A stretch of DNA of 64,000 nucleotides from Misgurnus anguillicaudatus (Eukaryota > Chordata > Actinopteri > Cypriniformes > Cobitidae). Under the pieces are notes generated by a model, which was given only the letters and a program-made list of their open reading frames with translations, was not told where the DNA came from and made no database searches. The position numbers and the translations under genes are program-made. Positions 50,084 through 63,370 of this stretch are shown here, piece by piece (position 1 is the stretch's first letter; the number at the start of each line of letters is the position of its first letter). The stretch is taken from contig NC_073358.2 of the NCBI RefSeq assembly GCF_027580225.2, positions 33,072,501 to 33,136,500 of the forward strand, given 5' to 3'.

Positions 50084-53000
50084 TTTATTTTTTATAAAAG
50101 CCTGAATGCACCAGTTTTTAATAATACAAACCTGAGATTAAGCTGTATTTACACAAAAATGGCAACAAGCACATCAATTTGTTTATGCTTGTATTGATGG
50201 TGTATGCACAAATGAAGTGCTATTGAACAATCATGTGATGGCAAAATTTTAAATGCTCTTTGACAAACTGAACATAGACAGCACACTCGAACAAGTATTG
50301 GAAAAAAATTATATTTTAGAAGAACTCACTAGAGGTGACAATTTCCATAACATGAAAAATATACATCGGTATTTTGTCTTTGTACATTAGGCAAAAGAAC
50401 TGCAGTAGTCTGTCAGAGCCGGAATAAAATTAACCAGATAATTAAGGATTGTAGAAGAAAGAGAAAGGGATACACGCACTCACACCTCCATCCGACATTC
50501 ATGCTCACACGCATCCATACACAAACACACTCGGAAATCCCGGAAACTGCTTGCAAGAAACCTACATTTAAAGCATGGCTAAGAAAACTATCAAAGACAC
50601 CACACAATAAAGTGTCAAGCCCTAAAAAAAAAAAAAATCAGAGTTATTGCTACACAAAAATAATTCAAAATGCTGGTACAAGGGTCATGGGAAGAAAAAC
50701 TTATATAATCACACAAGCTTCAGAGGATGCTGACAAGTTCCTCCCTTTAGCTCCTGTTTGATGCAGGCCATGAAATCAGCCAAGCAATACAATTGGAGGC
50801 ACTTTTGAAAACAAAAAAGAACAAATCATGCAAAACAAAATCACATCTGATGGGTTTCCTTGCCACTGCCTCTCCACTCCAAATATAACAGGAAAACAAA
50901 AAACCAGAGCCTGACACTCAGAATGCAGTCGTCCTCTATATCAGAGCGCTCTTTTATCTAAAGCAAGAGCGCTACCCGCCCCCAACCCGTTTAAAAACCA
51001 ATTCAGAGAAATACCTTCATGATTCCTAATCAATTAGAAAATGACCATGCTTTACAGCTATACCTGAAGTGTCCCAAGTGAGAAAGCTGTCCAACATGAC
51101 GAGCATGCTTCATGATTTAAAAATGATCGCTCACCCCTGCCTAAAACTGGATCAAGTTTGAGTGAAAAAAAAAGTTTTTGTTCAAACCGACAGGTGAGTA
51201 TGTGAGGCCACTCACAGCTGTAACAGACCCGCTGCGCTTGTAGGATATGAAGGGGGGGATGAAAGAAGATCTATACTCTTTATAGGGTGTCAAACTAACT
51301 ACAGATCTGCTATTTTATTTGGTACTAACTCGCGCTGGATGGATAGAAACAGTTATTATATATTATCCGGTTTTTATGTCTGTGCTATGTACAGGTCTTT
51401 ACAATTTCTTCCTGAAGGTTGTATCAGTTCATTGACTTGGAAAAAGCATAATCATTTGAAAGTTTTTTTCTCTTTTTTGTTGGCACTTGCATGGCGTGTT
51501 CTGTCAGCATCTGTGATGGTCTTATGTACTGCAGCCTATTAATGCCAGCCTGTTACTGCCAACATTCGATGAAAACCAGTCCAGCAATAGGGTGGTAGAG
51601 TGCAAGAAAACAGTGCCATGTTGTTTCTCAACTGGAGACCTGTAAAAGAGATGAGAGAAATTTCAATAAATGTCACAACAACCAGAATTACAAAGCATAA
51701 GAGATTATCAAACGGGACATTTACAGTGCATTCGACCTATTTTTTTTTTTTTTTTGTAATTGAACCCACAACCTTCACAATGCTCTACCAACTGAGCTAC
51801 ATTATTTTATATTATTATTTAGCCATATTATTATATTATATATTATTTTTATAAGACATAGCAATTCGTGCTGCAGGCAATGCAAAGCCATGAAACAGAG
51901 GGTGTGTGGGTTTCCTTAAAGAGGGTGAGTGAACAACAGAGCCTGTAATGTTACCTAACAGTCTTTAAACAAAACCATCAGACTTTTATGAACGTGTTCT
52001 AACAGGTTCCAACATTATTATGACTAACAAAAGCCACATTTGGATGGGATCATTTCTTTATGACCAGGTAAGGTAATTATTACCAGAGTTTCTCTGTCGT
52101 TTTAATCTTGTCTGAATCTGCCATATCAGGACTTTTTCATGGACTGCATGCTCACATGATGAACATGACAGCACATTTTACCTTCAATAAAAGGCCCTAA
52201 AAAATACCTAAAGGTAAATGCAGCCCTAATGGACTTAACATGGGAGTTAAAAGACTATAAATGCTTTCTAAGGAGTTCATGTTCAGCTTGTACGCTCTAA
52301 ATATAGTCCCCTCTAATGAACTCAAAATAGGTGTTGACAAATAGGACACACACACAAAAAAGATTTAAGACACTTCACAGTCTCTTAGAGCCTTTATAAA
52401 CCTAATCACATCATGCATTTTCTCTGATCGGACGATTGTAAAAAGACTAGGTGTAAATGCCCTCCGAAACGTTTTCGTTTTAAATCTGATTGCATAGGCC
52501 GCTTCAGGAGGTGGTCTGGGACGTATTTTAGATGAAACTGTACAAGTGTAAATACATCTGGTCGATGAAGCCATATGTCAGCGCATTTCTTCTACAAAAC
52601 GTAAGCACGTCACTCACAAGTTAGCCAGGAAAAAGGGAAAAAAACAAAGACGACACGCTTGTTGCTTTATAGAGAGACAACAGTTGGGTAAAAAACAAAC
52701 TCGATTATATTAAACAAAGAAATAAAATTTTGAGAGAGCATTTTGTGAAGAGCTTATCCCCTGTCATGGATCTGTAAATCATTGCACCGCCTCACTCTCC
52801 TGGTGCTCTGCACTGCACATAGATTTAGATTGAATCTAATAACACAAATTAGCAATGCAATACATTTTGCTGCAATTGTATTAACTTGTCTTCCATTGGT
52901 CCATTGGTCTTCCGCGATAAAACTTATGCATTCGAATGAAGGTAAATTTGCGGTGGATGTGTGCGTTTATAATTCGAAACAGCTGGAAATGCACTGCGCA

Positions 53001-54062
53001 TGTGGTTAACCGGGTGTGCCTCATACATCTTGAAAAGTTTACGCTTATATATGTTCAATTGTACATTTTTGTGATAAGTTTCATTTGTAGCTAGTAATTT
53101 AATGCTTTAGAAATGGGGCTTGTCGTTATGATTGGTGTGGTTGAATTGGGCGAGCGGGCGTTTGAATGGAAGTTTGATACCGCGGCTCCGCCTCTGGCCC
53201 AACTGCGATTCCTTCTGTGGATGCCATGGCTCCAAACTGATGTTTTTACGTAACATGGCAGCGCCCGTGGTGGGACATTTTTTTGTTTCAATTCAGTACA
53301 ATGGAAGGAAGCGAGTCGCGATAGTTGATTATATGTAAATAGAATAGCCTGTTGTGTAATTGAATACATTTTAAAATTGTATTTAGCACTTGTTGCTGAT
53401 GATAATAATAATAATAATAAGACATTTTCGTGATTTTCTTCTCCTTATTTACATCAGCTCCCACTCGCTGTAGAGAAGCGATGAAAGATTATGCCCATAC
53501 TTCTCATCATTACATTTATGAAGATGTTGCAAAATCTTTCAAATGCTAAATGCACAATATACGCGAAGCGTGTGACCATATCATATGGTGCTTTTCAGTG
53601 GTTTAAAAGGATCTGCAGAATTACTTTTACACTGATCCCTTTTACAAACTCCGAGATGTGGATTTGGACGCCAATTAATTACCAAACGACCTTGGTGTTT
53701 GTCAAAAAACAGTAGGTAATTTGGCCAGGAATTTTTACATGGGTGGTCGGAGAAAACATCCATTTTGGATTTGAACAGCAATAAAATCACTGACTACTTA
53801 AATAGTTTTTCCTCAGCTTAACACGCTAGTCAGAAAACCCGAAGTGGACCTAGAGCATAGTGATTACAGAACAAGTGGGGAGAGGAACGTGCTAGCGCTC
53901 CATTCCAGGCTTTGATCACATCCCCCTTAGCAGGTTGAACACATTTCGTCTTTACTTACTTTAAGACCTATTCAAAGCAAAATGAAGAGATTACATTATT
54001 TGATAATTGTAAGCCACTTGCTTACCCTGAAAATAGTGAAGCTACAAGCTGCTGGATGAATA
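50084..54062 (-). other. ube2g1: Probable long 3' UTR of ube2g1
   Basis: No conserved coding frame is visible between the ube2g1 stop and about 50.1 kb. A minus-strand AATAAA sits at 50084-50089 (tttatt on the plus strand). The mammalian gene also has a 3' UTR of several kilobases, so this stretch may be transcribed. It contains a reverse SINE-like fragment near 51755-51805 (B-box-like ttgaaccc plus gctctaccaactgagctac) and a (TAA)n run near 53400-53420. Confidence 0.4.
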
Positions 54063-57000
54063 TCACTCAAAGGCTGTCTCTTGGCTCTTTCTTACACAGC
54101 GGGCAACTTTTCTTTTGAATTCACCATGTCTGTCTTCCCTCCACTCTTTTGCTGCAGAAGTAAAACAAAAAGTCGATCAAAGGCCACATAGAAGAAAATT
54201 CTTAATAAAAAAAAAAAAGTATCACATACACGTGATTTGATTAAAACAGTGAGTATTTATCGAAAGTTTCATGCAGTGGACACATTCGTATCAGACTTAC
54301 TGCTGCATCAACATTTGCAGGAGAGTCTCCATTAGGGTCTGCTAGCATAGAGATGACGCTAATCATGATGGTCTCTACAGTGTGGATGGGGAGCCAGCGT
54401 TCCTCTGGTTTCTCATAGCCGTATTTATCCTCCCCTGGTTCGTGTAATATTGAAATACAAACATCGCCGTTCTTGTCAACTGCGAACAAGATACCAGACA
54501 GAAAATCAGAAAAAATACATGTCAGTTATAACCTTACTACTAATAAAAACCTTAATCAAAAAGTAAAACAAATCTTAAACATTTCTAAAATATACTACAT
54601 TCAATATTCATTTAATTACATGGATTTAAATACAGTAAAATATGTTTTGAGTTACTAGTATAAAGATTACTATTTTCTTTTTGGTGGCACAAAACATTAT
54701 CAAATTACCATATTATCAAATATATACCATCAATAGTAATTGCATAAAGCTCTATTTAATTAATTTGAATTCTGCATCCATGTCAAATGACAAACTATTT
54801 AATACAAAAAAAAGAAAATAAAAAACACACTTACCGTTTGGATGCCATATTTCCGTTATGAACTTCATTTTAGGAGGCCTGAGAGGATAGTCTTTGGGAA
54901 ACGTAAGATGAGCTTTAAAGACACCACCCTCACTGAAAACACAGAACAGAACATGATTAATTGTGTTGTTCAAGCAGACACCTGCTCTAGATACAATGTA
55001 ATAAAGTATTACAGATTCAATACCTATTAAGACTCCCCTTTGAAAGCATTATAAATATATAACTTTAGGCCCGGCATTCATATTAAATAATAATACAACA
55101 ATAACTTTAAGAAGTTACTGTACAATCACAAACAAGCTACATTCTGCCACGGGGCAATCCACTTACAGGTGATGTTTCATAATGTAACCTTTTGTTTGAC
55201 TAGTAATATAACAAAGTTTTAGTAAGTAACAAGTAAACAAGACACTTACAAGAGTGTATCAGGAGGACCAATTATTAGCACTTCCCATCTGTAGAGATCA
55301 TTATCATCTATTAAACCAGCTGAAAAACCTTCCACGGGATTTTTATTCAGTTCTGAAAGGAAGAACAGACATAAGATGCAGATGAGACTTTTTATAAAAT
55401 AAGGACAAGCAATACTGTTCTCAATGTGGCAATTCATGCTCCCTTAATGCTGATCTGACTGAAAGAAGCTTTTCTTGCATTTTATATATATGCTTGTTTG
55501 TTATCAGATCAAATGACTGAACCCAAAGAATGGCAATCTATTGGTGCACTGTAAAAGAATTCTGTAGAAATTACAGTAATACTGGGTATTACTGGCAACT
55601 AGCTGCCAATAACTTACTGTAGATTTTACATTTATGTTATTTACTGGCAACAGTTTGTTTAAAGTTAAATGAACATTAAACATTTTCAGTTACTGGCAAC
55701 CAGCTGCATAATTACAGCAAATTTTTTACAGTGTGCCTGCGACCTGTCTGATGCATGAATTATATCAGACAGCTTGTCAGGGTCCTGACAAGAGAGAGCA
55801 AAACAATATCTGGAACTATAAAGAATGAGCACCTCACTGACAAAACAAGGCTACAGTTGGGTCATCAAGGTGTGTGTGTTAATTTTATGAGCACATGAAT
55901 CAGTGAGGATGAGTCTGACATTTCTAACTAAGGCTATGTCTGCACGACAAAGATAGAGAAATATACGTTTAAACGGATCTGTGATAACAATTAAAAATTG
56001 TGCATGTGTACGCAATGCTACATTGAAAAAAAGCACTACACACCTGCACACATACACTACATCTAAAGAAAGATAAATACAAACAATCAAGATGGAAAAG
56101 CATCAAGCAGTTTTGTTTAGACGGACAATGAGGACACATTAATACTATATATGACCCTGGAGTATGATTTAGAGGAAAAAACGTTAATAAACTCTACATC
56201 TTGAGAAAAACTTTCAAAAAACTCATGCATGCCTTTAGAGTTAATTAACACATGTGGATAAATTCACTTTAAAACCTGTCTTCAAAAGTTTTTCAGGAAC
56301 CCCAAAACCCATTGCCATGTAAACAAACAGCCAAACCCCATAAAAACTTGACACTTTCGGGTAAAAACATTGTCATTTAAATGGCCCATAAAGTATAGTT
56401 AATTTTTAATTTTTAGTGTACGCGATGGTCTGTGTGATGCAATTTCCATGCATGCGTACTGTACATCCACAGCCGGATTTTTGAAACCCTGCGTACGGTA
56501 CATTGTATTAGAGATCGACCGATGTATCCGTTTTGCATTATTTAAGCATTTTCCCATTAACGGGATCGGTTTTGTAAAATCGGATTGACCGATAAATGCC
56601 GTCGTTTTGAGAATTGCTCGCTGAACTGCCATTTCATCACAGTGTCTAATAGGAGACAACAACAACATGCACAGCAAATATGACGGTGAAGTGACGCAAA
56701 ATGACTTTGAGTATACTTTGCTTTAATAATCAACTTTATTTAAAGGACAAGTTCGGTATTTTACACTTAAAGCCATGTTTTCAGATTCTCATCTCATCTG
56801 TGCATTAATGGCTTTTATGTTAAAGGACAAGTTCGGTATTTTACACTTTTAAATCCCTGTTTCCAGATAGTTTATGATGAAATAGAACGGTTTTGACTGA
56901 AATTTGGACATATGATGCTGGCCCGAGAATTTTTGGGTGTTTATTGTATCCCCTCCCACCTCTATAATGGCTGTATAGGCTAAAATGCATTAAACTTTCG

Positions 57001-60000
57001 TTTACAAAGACGTGAAACTCACAGAGTGGTCAGGGGTGTTCACTGATATGCTCATACAACAAACACCCGAAAATTCTCAGGCCAGCATCATATGTCCAAA
57101 TTTCAGTCAAAACCGCTCTATTTCATCATAAACTATCTGGAAACAGGGATTTAAAAGTGTAAAATACCGAACTTGTCCTTTAACATAAAAGCCATTAATG
57201 CACAGATGAGATGTGTTATAAATGCCTGATGTGCAATGTATGCAGCTTGGCTAAGAAATAGAGACAAACTGACATAGTCTGAATCATTAAATCTTTTCCC
57301 AGTAACGATGCAAGTTAGCATTACATGAACAGACATAAATGAATGCTTGTGGGAAATAAAAATGCTGATTTAAATTCATTTTTCTCATAAAATCACATTC
57401 ATGTTCATTCACCGGGTTGAAGGCTGAAGCACAGCCACCGAATGTAGCTAACTTTTAACAAGATTTACCCTAAGTTATATTAACATCTACTAGATAAACT
57501 TTATTTTGCTTAAAACTTCTAAATAAATGTCTGTGGAAATTAATAATTTATTACCTCTGCAAGCTATCGCAGTTCGATACAGTTAATACATGAGTAAATG
57601 CATAGGCAGGACTCAACATAAAGGACTGCCCGGTGGCCCGGAGCAAGCGTGAGAGATGTTCGGGCCAGTGAAAAGTATTGTCACTTGCCCGATCGAGCCA
57701 CTGCTTCACGCTCAGTCACTAAAATATATTTTCATCAATGTATATTATTTAACATCTTGGAAGCAGACTTTTACTTGGGTCAAATACGATGAATGAAACA
57801 ATGCAATATTTGGAACAGTTTGCTGTCAGTTTACAGGTAAAGCAGAAAAGTTGGGAGCCTTTTTTTGTTGGAACATGTCTGTTGTATATGTATACAATTA
57901 TATTTGACTTTTGAATTATTCTTTTTAAATATGTGACACTGACATTTTTTATTGGGGCTAGTGAAAATTTTGGCAGGGCAAGTGAAAACCTGAAACACTG
58001 GCCCGACTGGGCCAGTATATTAAAAAATGATTTGCGTTGAGCCCTGATAGGTAAACAGCGCTTTGTCAGCATTCATTTCATAAGCTATAACAACAAAATA
58101 TTAATTATTCTGACATAAACAAAACAGCTTATATATCAATGCATTTCTAAACTGGTATTTTGTTACTTTCCTGACAATATATATTATTCCAGTGATATTA
58201 TTCAGTAAATTAATATTATATCCAGCAAATTATTCTTCTCTCTTTCAGACCCCTCTATTTATTACCTTGTATGCAAGGTGGGAGTGATTGTTATTATTAT
58301 AAGGGTTTGTTCAGTTCAGTAGCGTTGTGTACTCAATTCAAAAACAGAAGTATAACAGTAGATAAAAATCGGTTTAGCATATCGGTTATCGGGCACACAA
58401 GCATCCAAATATTTGGTATTGGTTATAAAAAAAAAATCACTACACACTTGGTCGATCACTACATTGTATGCATAGGTTGCACATGCGCCTACAGGAGAAT
58501 GTAGTATTTAACCCAGGAGATGCATTGCATTTTGTCTCACTGCGCAAGCGTCGAACATGTGTACACGTATGAGTCAAATAAACTACACTTTGCAAGGCTA
58601 TGCATTCGACCATGCGCATACGTTCGCATACACGTAAAAAAACAGACAACACTCCAGGCTATAGTGTCTCTATCCTGACACACAGCAGATGATGACAAAC
58701 AAAATAATAACAAAAAAATTAAAAATGAAAAGGCTGTTCCAATAAAAAAAATATTTTACTGTTTTCTGATCTACATGCATTTGTCTCTTCTTAAGTGACT
58801 CAAATTACATTTCTAACAAACTGCATCACAATGTTACAGAAATGACTCACAAATACTCTAACCATCCAAACATGCAGTTAAAATCTCACATCCTACTGAT
58901 TTAAAAAAAAATTATGCCCGCATTTTTCCTGGCTGGTATCTTTACAATCCCACATAAATAGATGTTTTTAGGCTTTTGTTTTCTCACTCCTGCACAGGGT
59001 TCACAGAGTTTAAAGTGGCAGCCATGAGTTCCCCATGCTGGTCCTGCTGAAAAACAACCAAAACAGCACCGGCCCCCTGAATTAGTCAATCAGCCTGAGT
59101 GCCACTGCAGAATTTGACGCCATTACGGGCTGGGGTGCTGTTCACCCTGATGACCCTTTGGAAAGAAATAGGCAAGCTGCCACTGTGTGTGTGTACGATG
59201 AGTACTTGGAAGGGGGTGGGGGTTGCAACTTGTGTTCTCTGTCTCCAAAGAGACAGCTGTCAAAAACAGGACTTGCATCATAAAACATGCTCATATATAT
59301 ACACAGGAGATTCAAACAAAATGTGTGTAACTTAATCTTCTTAGTTTGTCCCCTTTACAACTAATTCACTTCACTGCACTGCGCAAATGGGAAATCCTCT
59401 TCTGTCTTGAGCTCACTAAAGATGACACTCGCATATCATGTTGCTTAGACTGCACAAAGAAATGAACCCAATCTTATGATGACACCAATAGTAGATCATT
59501 TTTCCTTAGCCATAAAATATATATAAAAAAAGAATAAACAGAGAACCTGGGCCCACGAGAACAGCTGGGCATCTCTAGATCTTTCTGTACCGGTGGGCTG
59601 GTTTTCAAACAGCAGTCATCTGTCTGTTAGCTTAGCCAGTTAGCAATCATAGAAAAACAAAGGGATTTGATCGCCCCGCTGTGGGTAGATGGACAAAATC
59701 CTGTATTTCTAAATATCGCCTTTGTGCCTAGCGCTAACAACGATGTCTTCACTGACCAAGATACAAGTATGCTTAAACTGGACAAATGACACAGAGTTTC
59801 CGGGCGTTAACGAGGCTTCTGAGCGACGGATGCTAGTGTGCCAACAGCGTCCGGGTAGACGTCAAAACATGGGTTAGCCGACTGTAAGCACCCCGGACGG
59901 CCAAATGGCCCCGGTCGGGTACGAAAAAAAACAGAGTGACGCTTTTACATTCCCTCAACAAACTGGAAAAATTAAACGAATGTAATTTTGTTATGTTTAC

Positions 60001-60342
60001 ATATTAACCGCAACGCTCACTGTTTATTACTCCGTTGTAATAAAACACATAAAAGTAACAAAAGAGTTAACGTTATCGCGCTAGTCTCTGGGCAAAATGA
60101 ACAGGGGAGTTAGCCGCTAGTGAGCTAATTTTGCTGCTAACATGCTAACGAATAAATGCAGCGGCAAACGTGCGCTCGCTAGCAGCTAAATTAGCGGCTA
60201 ACGGCTAACTCCTCCGCTGCGGCTTCATTAGCTCACCGGCGCATTTTCAAGCGCTGGTTAGCCATCGAGCCTGGCTTGCCAATGGCCAAAAATTACCTGC
60301 TAGCTGTCTCCTGAGTAACAGTGCTGACTGGGGCTCCGTCAT
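54063..60342 (-). CDS. ube2g1: UBE2G1, ubiquitin-conjugating enzyme E2 G1 (170 aa expected)
   Basis: Exons 60297-60342, 55250-55352, 54835-54932, 54301-54479 and 54063-54151. Residues begin [20 protein letters not shown] and end [12 protein letters not shown]. The E2 fold has the HPN motif at H80-P81-N82 and the catalytic cysteine at C90 (GDVCISILH). The acidic insertion [17 protein letters not shown] is typical of the G/R/Cdc34 class. It transfers ubiquitin from E1 to substrates, favours K48 chains and works with CRL4-cereblon. Oddities: residue 50 is F, where I remember Y, and the last junction does not keep phase with the strongest splice sites (see findings). All recognised domains are intact, so I call it a functional gene rather than a pseudogene. 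Confidence 0.92.
55547..55735. mobile_element. Short foldback MITE with CACTGTAAAA ends
   Basis: CACTGTAAAAGAATTCTGTA at the left and TTTTTTACAGTG at the right, with repeated tactggcaac between them. A TG dinucleotide flanks both sides. The CACTG ends hint at the CACTA (EnSpm) group. Confidence 0.6.
56824..57179. mobile_element. TTAA-flanked foldback nested in an older relative
   Basis: AGGACAAGTTCGGTATTTTA at the left and TAAAATACCGAACTTGTCCT at the right, with TTAA on both sides. The left flank (56744-56823) starts with the same 19 bp. The flanks on either side (taatggcttttatgTTAA and TTAAcataaaagccatta) are reverse complements, so the host element was cut at its own palindromic centre. 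Confidence 0.85.
57607..58046. mobile_element. hAT-like element with CAGGGCTCAACG ends
   Basis: CAGGACTCAACATAA at the left and GCGTTGAGCCCTG at the right. Inner words gccagtgaaaa and ggcaagtgaaaa recur in both orientations. Only ATAGG is shared by the flanks, so the target duplication is degraded. Confidence 0.65.
58470..60296 (-). other. Remaining ube2g1 intron 1
   Basis: No gene or element with clear ends. The part from about 59560 becomes CpG-richer towards the ube2g1 promoter. Confidence 0.45.
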
Positions 60343-60520
60343 GTTTTATACGTTATATTCTAAGTCGACAGTCGTTCACTTCACTAAGGAGAAAAATGGT
60401 TTGCAATTTCTTGCGCGTCTTTCCGTTTCTGCTCTAGTCCGTTTTGCTCAACATTCTGATCCGGTGTGCGCATGCGCTTTACTGCCCGTGGGGCCGAAAG
60501 GAAAGTGCGCTCCAGGGCAC
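60100..60520 (-). promoter_or_regulatory. ube2g1: CpG-rich promoter and first exon of ube2g1
   Basis: CpG content is raised around the ATG at 60340-60342 and in the sequence upstream. Several GCTAAC/TTAGC words recur at 60110-60260 inside the first intron. No TATA box can be placed with confidence. Confidence 0.5.
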
Positions 60521-63370
60521 TTATGGGCGGAGAATAAGCATAAACACATTATAACAAACAGCAATGCAGATAATGATACGAGCAAAAAAAAAAACAATTT
60601 AAAATGTATAGACTTTTAAACACGAAACATCAGATCTGAAAACAGCACTTTTTTAAAGAACGCGTCTTTCTCAACCAGGGACCATGGGCACACAAGGGGA
60701 TCAATACAATTCCCAGAAGGCTTCAAGATTACTTAAATTAATCAAAACAAGCACCAAATATCAATATATATATCGTCCCAGACTAAACTGCATGTTTGAA
60801 CTGCCTTCATTTAAAAACACCTTGTAGTGACATATCTGAACACACATCAGTGCCATTGTTTTGTATGCACACCAGTATTGTTTATAAGGTATGTTTTAAA
60901 AAAACTACTTAAATGTCCTAATATAACTCTTGTTCTGGATTAATCTAAACCCTGTCTGGGAAACCACCCCATAGCGTTTGCTTAATTGCATAATATAGGC
61001 ATCTTTCTAGTTAGGCTAAGCTAGAATATTTTATTGGGTAAATAGTGAGTATTTTGTGGATAGTAGGGGGCTCGAAGTCATAAAAGTTGAGATCCAGTGA
61101 TTTAGAAAAACAAGAATCAAATGTATGATTTCTCTTCCTTCATTTCTGTTTAGACATTTATTGTTTGGTCTAAGTTCTTGAAATGAAATGTACTGCCAAA
61201 TGTGTCAAAGGCTTTTTTATTTAATAGATGATAATGCAATTCAACCACTAGGTGATACTAAAGAGCAGTACAAGTTATAGGGTCGATAAGCCAAGTTCAC
61301 GGTTTAATGTCACTATTTTGCATTTCTAATGGGAATGATATTACCATTATAATATTTATTAAAAATAAATGACTAAACAAATTAATAGTTAATGAATTTA
61401 TCACTTTATCAGTTTGAACTGTTTTATTTGTTGCTGAATTATTTTTAAATATTTTAAAAAAATAAAACTTAATTTTAAAATATATTTAAAATGGGACATT
61501 TAGCAGGTGCAACTGAATAATTTTTTTCCAATATTAAGCATGTTGAACAAAATAGCTATCAGTATACCAAGTCTGGCTTATTCCACATGGCAATTAAAAC
61601 ATTTAGAGAGGAGGATAACCAGCTGTATCGTGCTCTATATCAGTTAATCATTTATTGTAAACATGACAGGACAGATGTGGTGACAAATTTGCAAAGTTCG
61701 CGTAACAGCTGATCATGTTTATATTGATGTATGAGTGGCTTTGATTTTCAGAGAAGTCATTATGTAGGCCTACATAATTTCACAAGATGCATCTGGATGG
61801 GAGGACACCACAACCCAAGTTTCACAACTCGGGTTTAAGGAACAAGTTAATAATTAATACAAGTAAGTAATGAACACAGATTTTAAATAAATAAATATCT
61901 ATAACTGGATAGAGAGAGACTCTCACTGGCAAGTTTCAAGACAGAGATAAACATGTTCATGGCCTATTTCGAATCAATTCATCCATGTGATAGTATGAAT
62001 TGTAAAACCGGGTTATAAAATTCACCCAAGCAGACAATACAAGATTTGGGTTTATTACAACTCCCTAACTCATGCTGTTCATTCCTAGCTGTTTATTGTG
62101 TTAGATACTTTACTTAAAAACATATCTTAAAGGCATGTGAGATCTCGGTAACAGATCGCTTATAGCAGTGTAACGTGAGAAAGGCTTGTGGTTTATGTAG
62201 CAACACAAGAAGGAACTGTTTCCAGACGTGTGACCAGAGAAGAAGGGGCAGGGCTTATCACTTGATAACCCTGAAGTGTGCTGGATTCATAAAAAATCTT
62301 CTGTTTCTAAAACAGTGACAGCAACAAATACATCAAGTAAGGTAAAGAAAAAACAGAAAAGGAACAATATTACGATGGATTAAAGCTGCACAGGATACTG
62401 GAGCACATCCATTCATAAGTAAGCACATTTATGCCACATTATTGATGCAAAATAATTTTTTAATATTTAATAGATAAAGTAAACCTGATAACTAAAATAA
62501 AGCACATTGTCAATGCTTTATTTGAATTTTAGAAAAGCTGCATATGCTGAACAATTTATGCTAAAGTTATCCATTACAACAGTGGCATTGTTGGCCATCT
62601 GCTTAGTAATTCATTCCTGAATGCTTACAATGATTCTGCAACTTAGTTGTGGAACTATATACGTACCATTCCAACGAACGTGTTACTGAATGAACTTTTC
62701 TTGTAAACTATTGCGGTTTCTCTGTATAACATCACCGTGTGTGCTTAGATGGTACATCTGCCAGGTGCAAAATAGTTAGATAGCGATCGCTTTTGAGATC
62801 CGGTCTAGATTTCATTTTCATGAAATGATCTCATTATTTTTTTGCTGTCTGTTTTACAGAACAACTTTGTAAGACATATGCTCAAAAATGAAAGGCAAGA
62901 TATATTTGTGAGATACTATACAGGAAACTAACTAATATTAACATGTGCTAAAGGAAACATGTTGTAGCCTATGACCTATACCCTAATATTACTGATGCAA
63001 TAGAATGGTGCAGAAACTGGTTTGGAAGTTAAATTACAATAATGTGCAGGCTCTTCATATGAGAGACATACCAGTGTGCCTTGTATACTTTGACATACAG
63101 TAGAGCAGGGTTGCGTTTGTGCGTGGGCAACCTACGTTTGAATCTTACTTCCTTACAGTAAAGCATTAAAGGCCCTCAGAAAATCTCTTTCATGAATGCA
63201 AAGAATTGCATCTTGGTTTAAGATGTTCTTCTGCACTCATGCAGGGTCTTTAATGGAGCTCTATAGCCACAGGTTTTGGTTTTATCAAAAATCGAGATAT
63301 ACAAATATCTTCCTTTGTGCATCTCTTTAATGGAAAGAGTAGGCCTACAGTTATGGTTAGGTTCTTCCAC
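60520..63370. other. Intergenic sequence 5' of ube2g1
   Basis: AT-rich sequence without a conserved frame; the family C copy at 60775-60971 is the only element with clear identity. Nothing else seen. Confidence 0.5.
60775..60971. repeat. Family C copy 5' of ube2g1
   Basis: Shares aactgccttcatttaaaaac, caccttgta, cagtgccattgtttt and ctgtctgggaaaccacccc with the family C copies in ankfy1. Confidence 0.65.

Larger units (their letters stand above)
56509..58461. mobile_element. hAT-type element, 1.95 kb, with nested insertions
   Basis: The left end TAGAGATCGACCGATGTATC and right end TTGGTCGATCACTA are bordered by the exact 8-bp duplication CATTGTAT (56501-56508 and 58462-58469). TATCGG words lie near both ends. 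Inside are TTAA elements (56744 onward) and another hAT-like element (57607-58046). No transposase frame survives. It lies in ube2g1 intron 1. Confidence 0.88.

Noticed and set aside
60110..60260. Recurrent TTAGC/GCTAAC words as a possible regulatory array
   Set aside because: Spacing and orientation are irregular and the words are too short to separate from chance.
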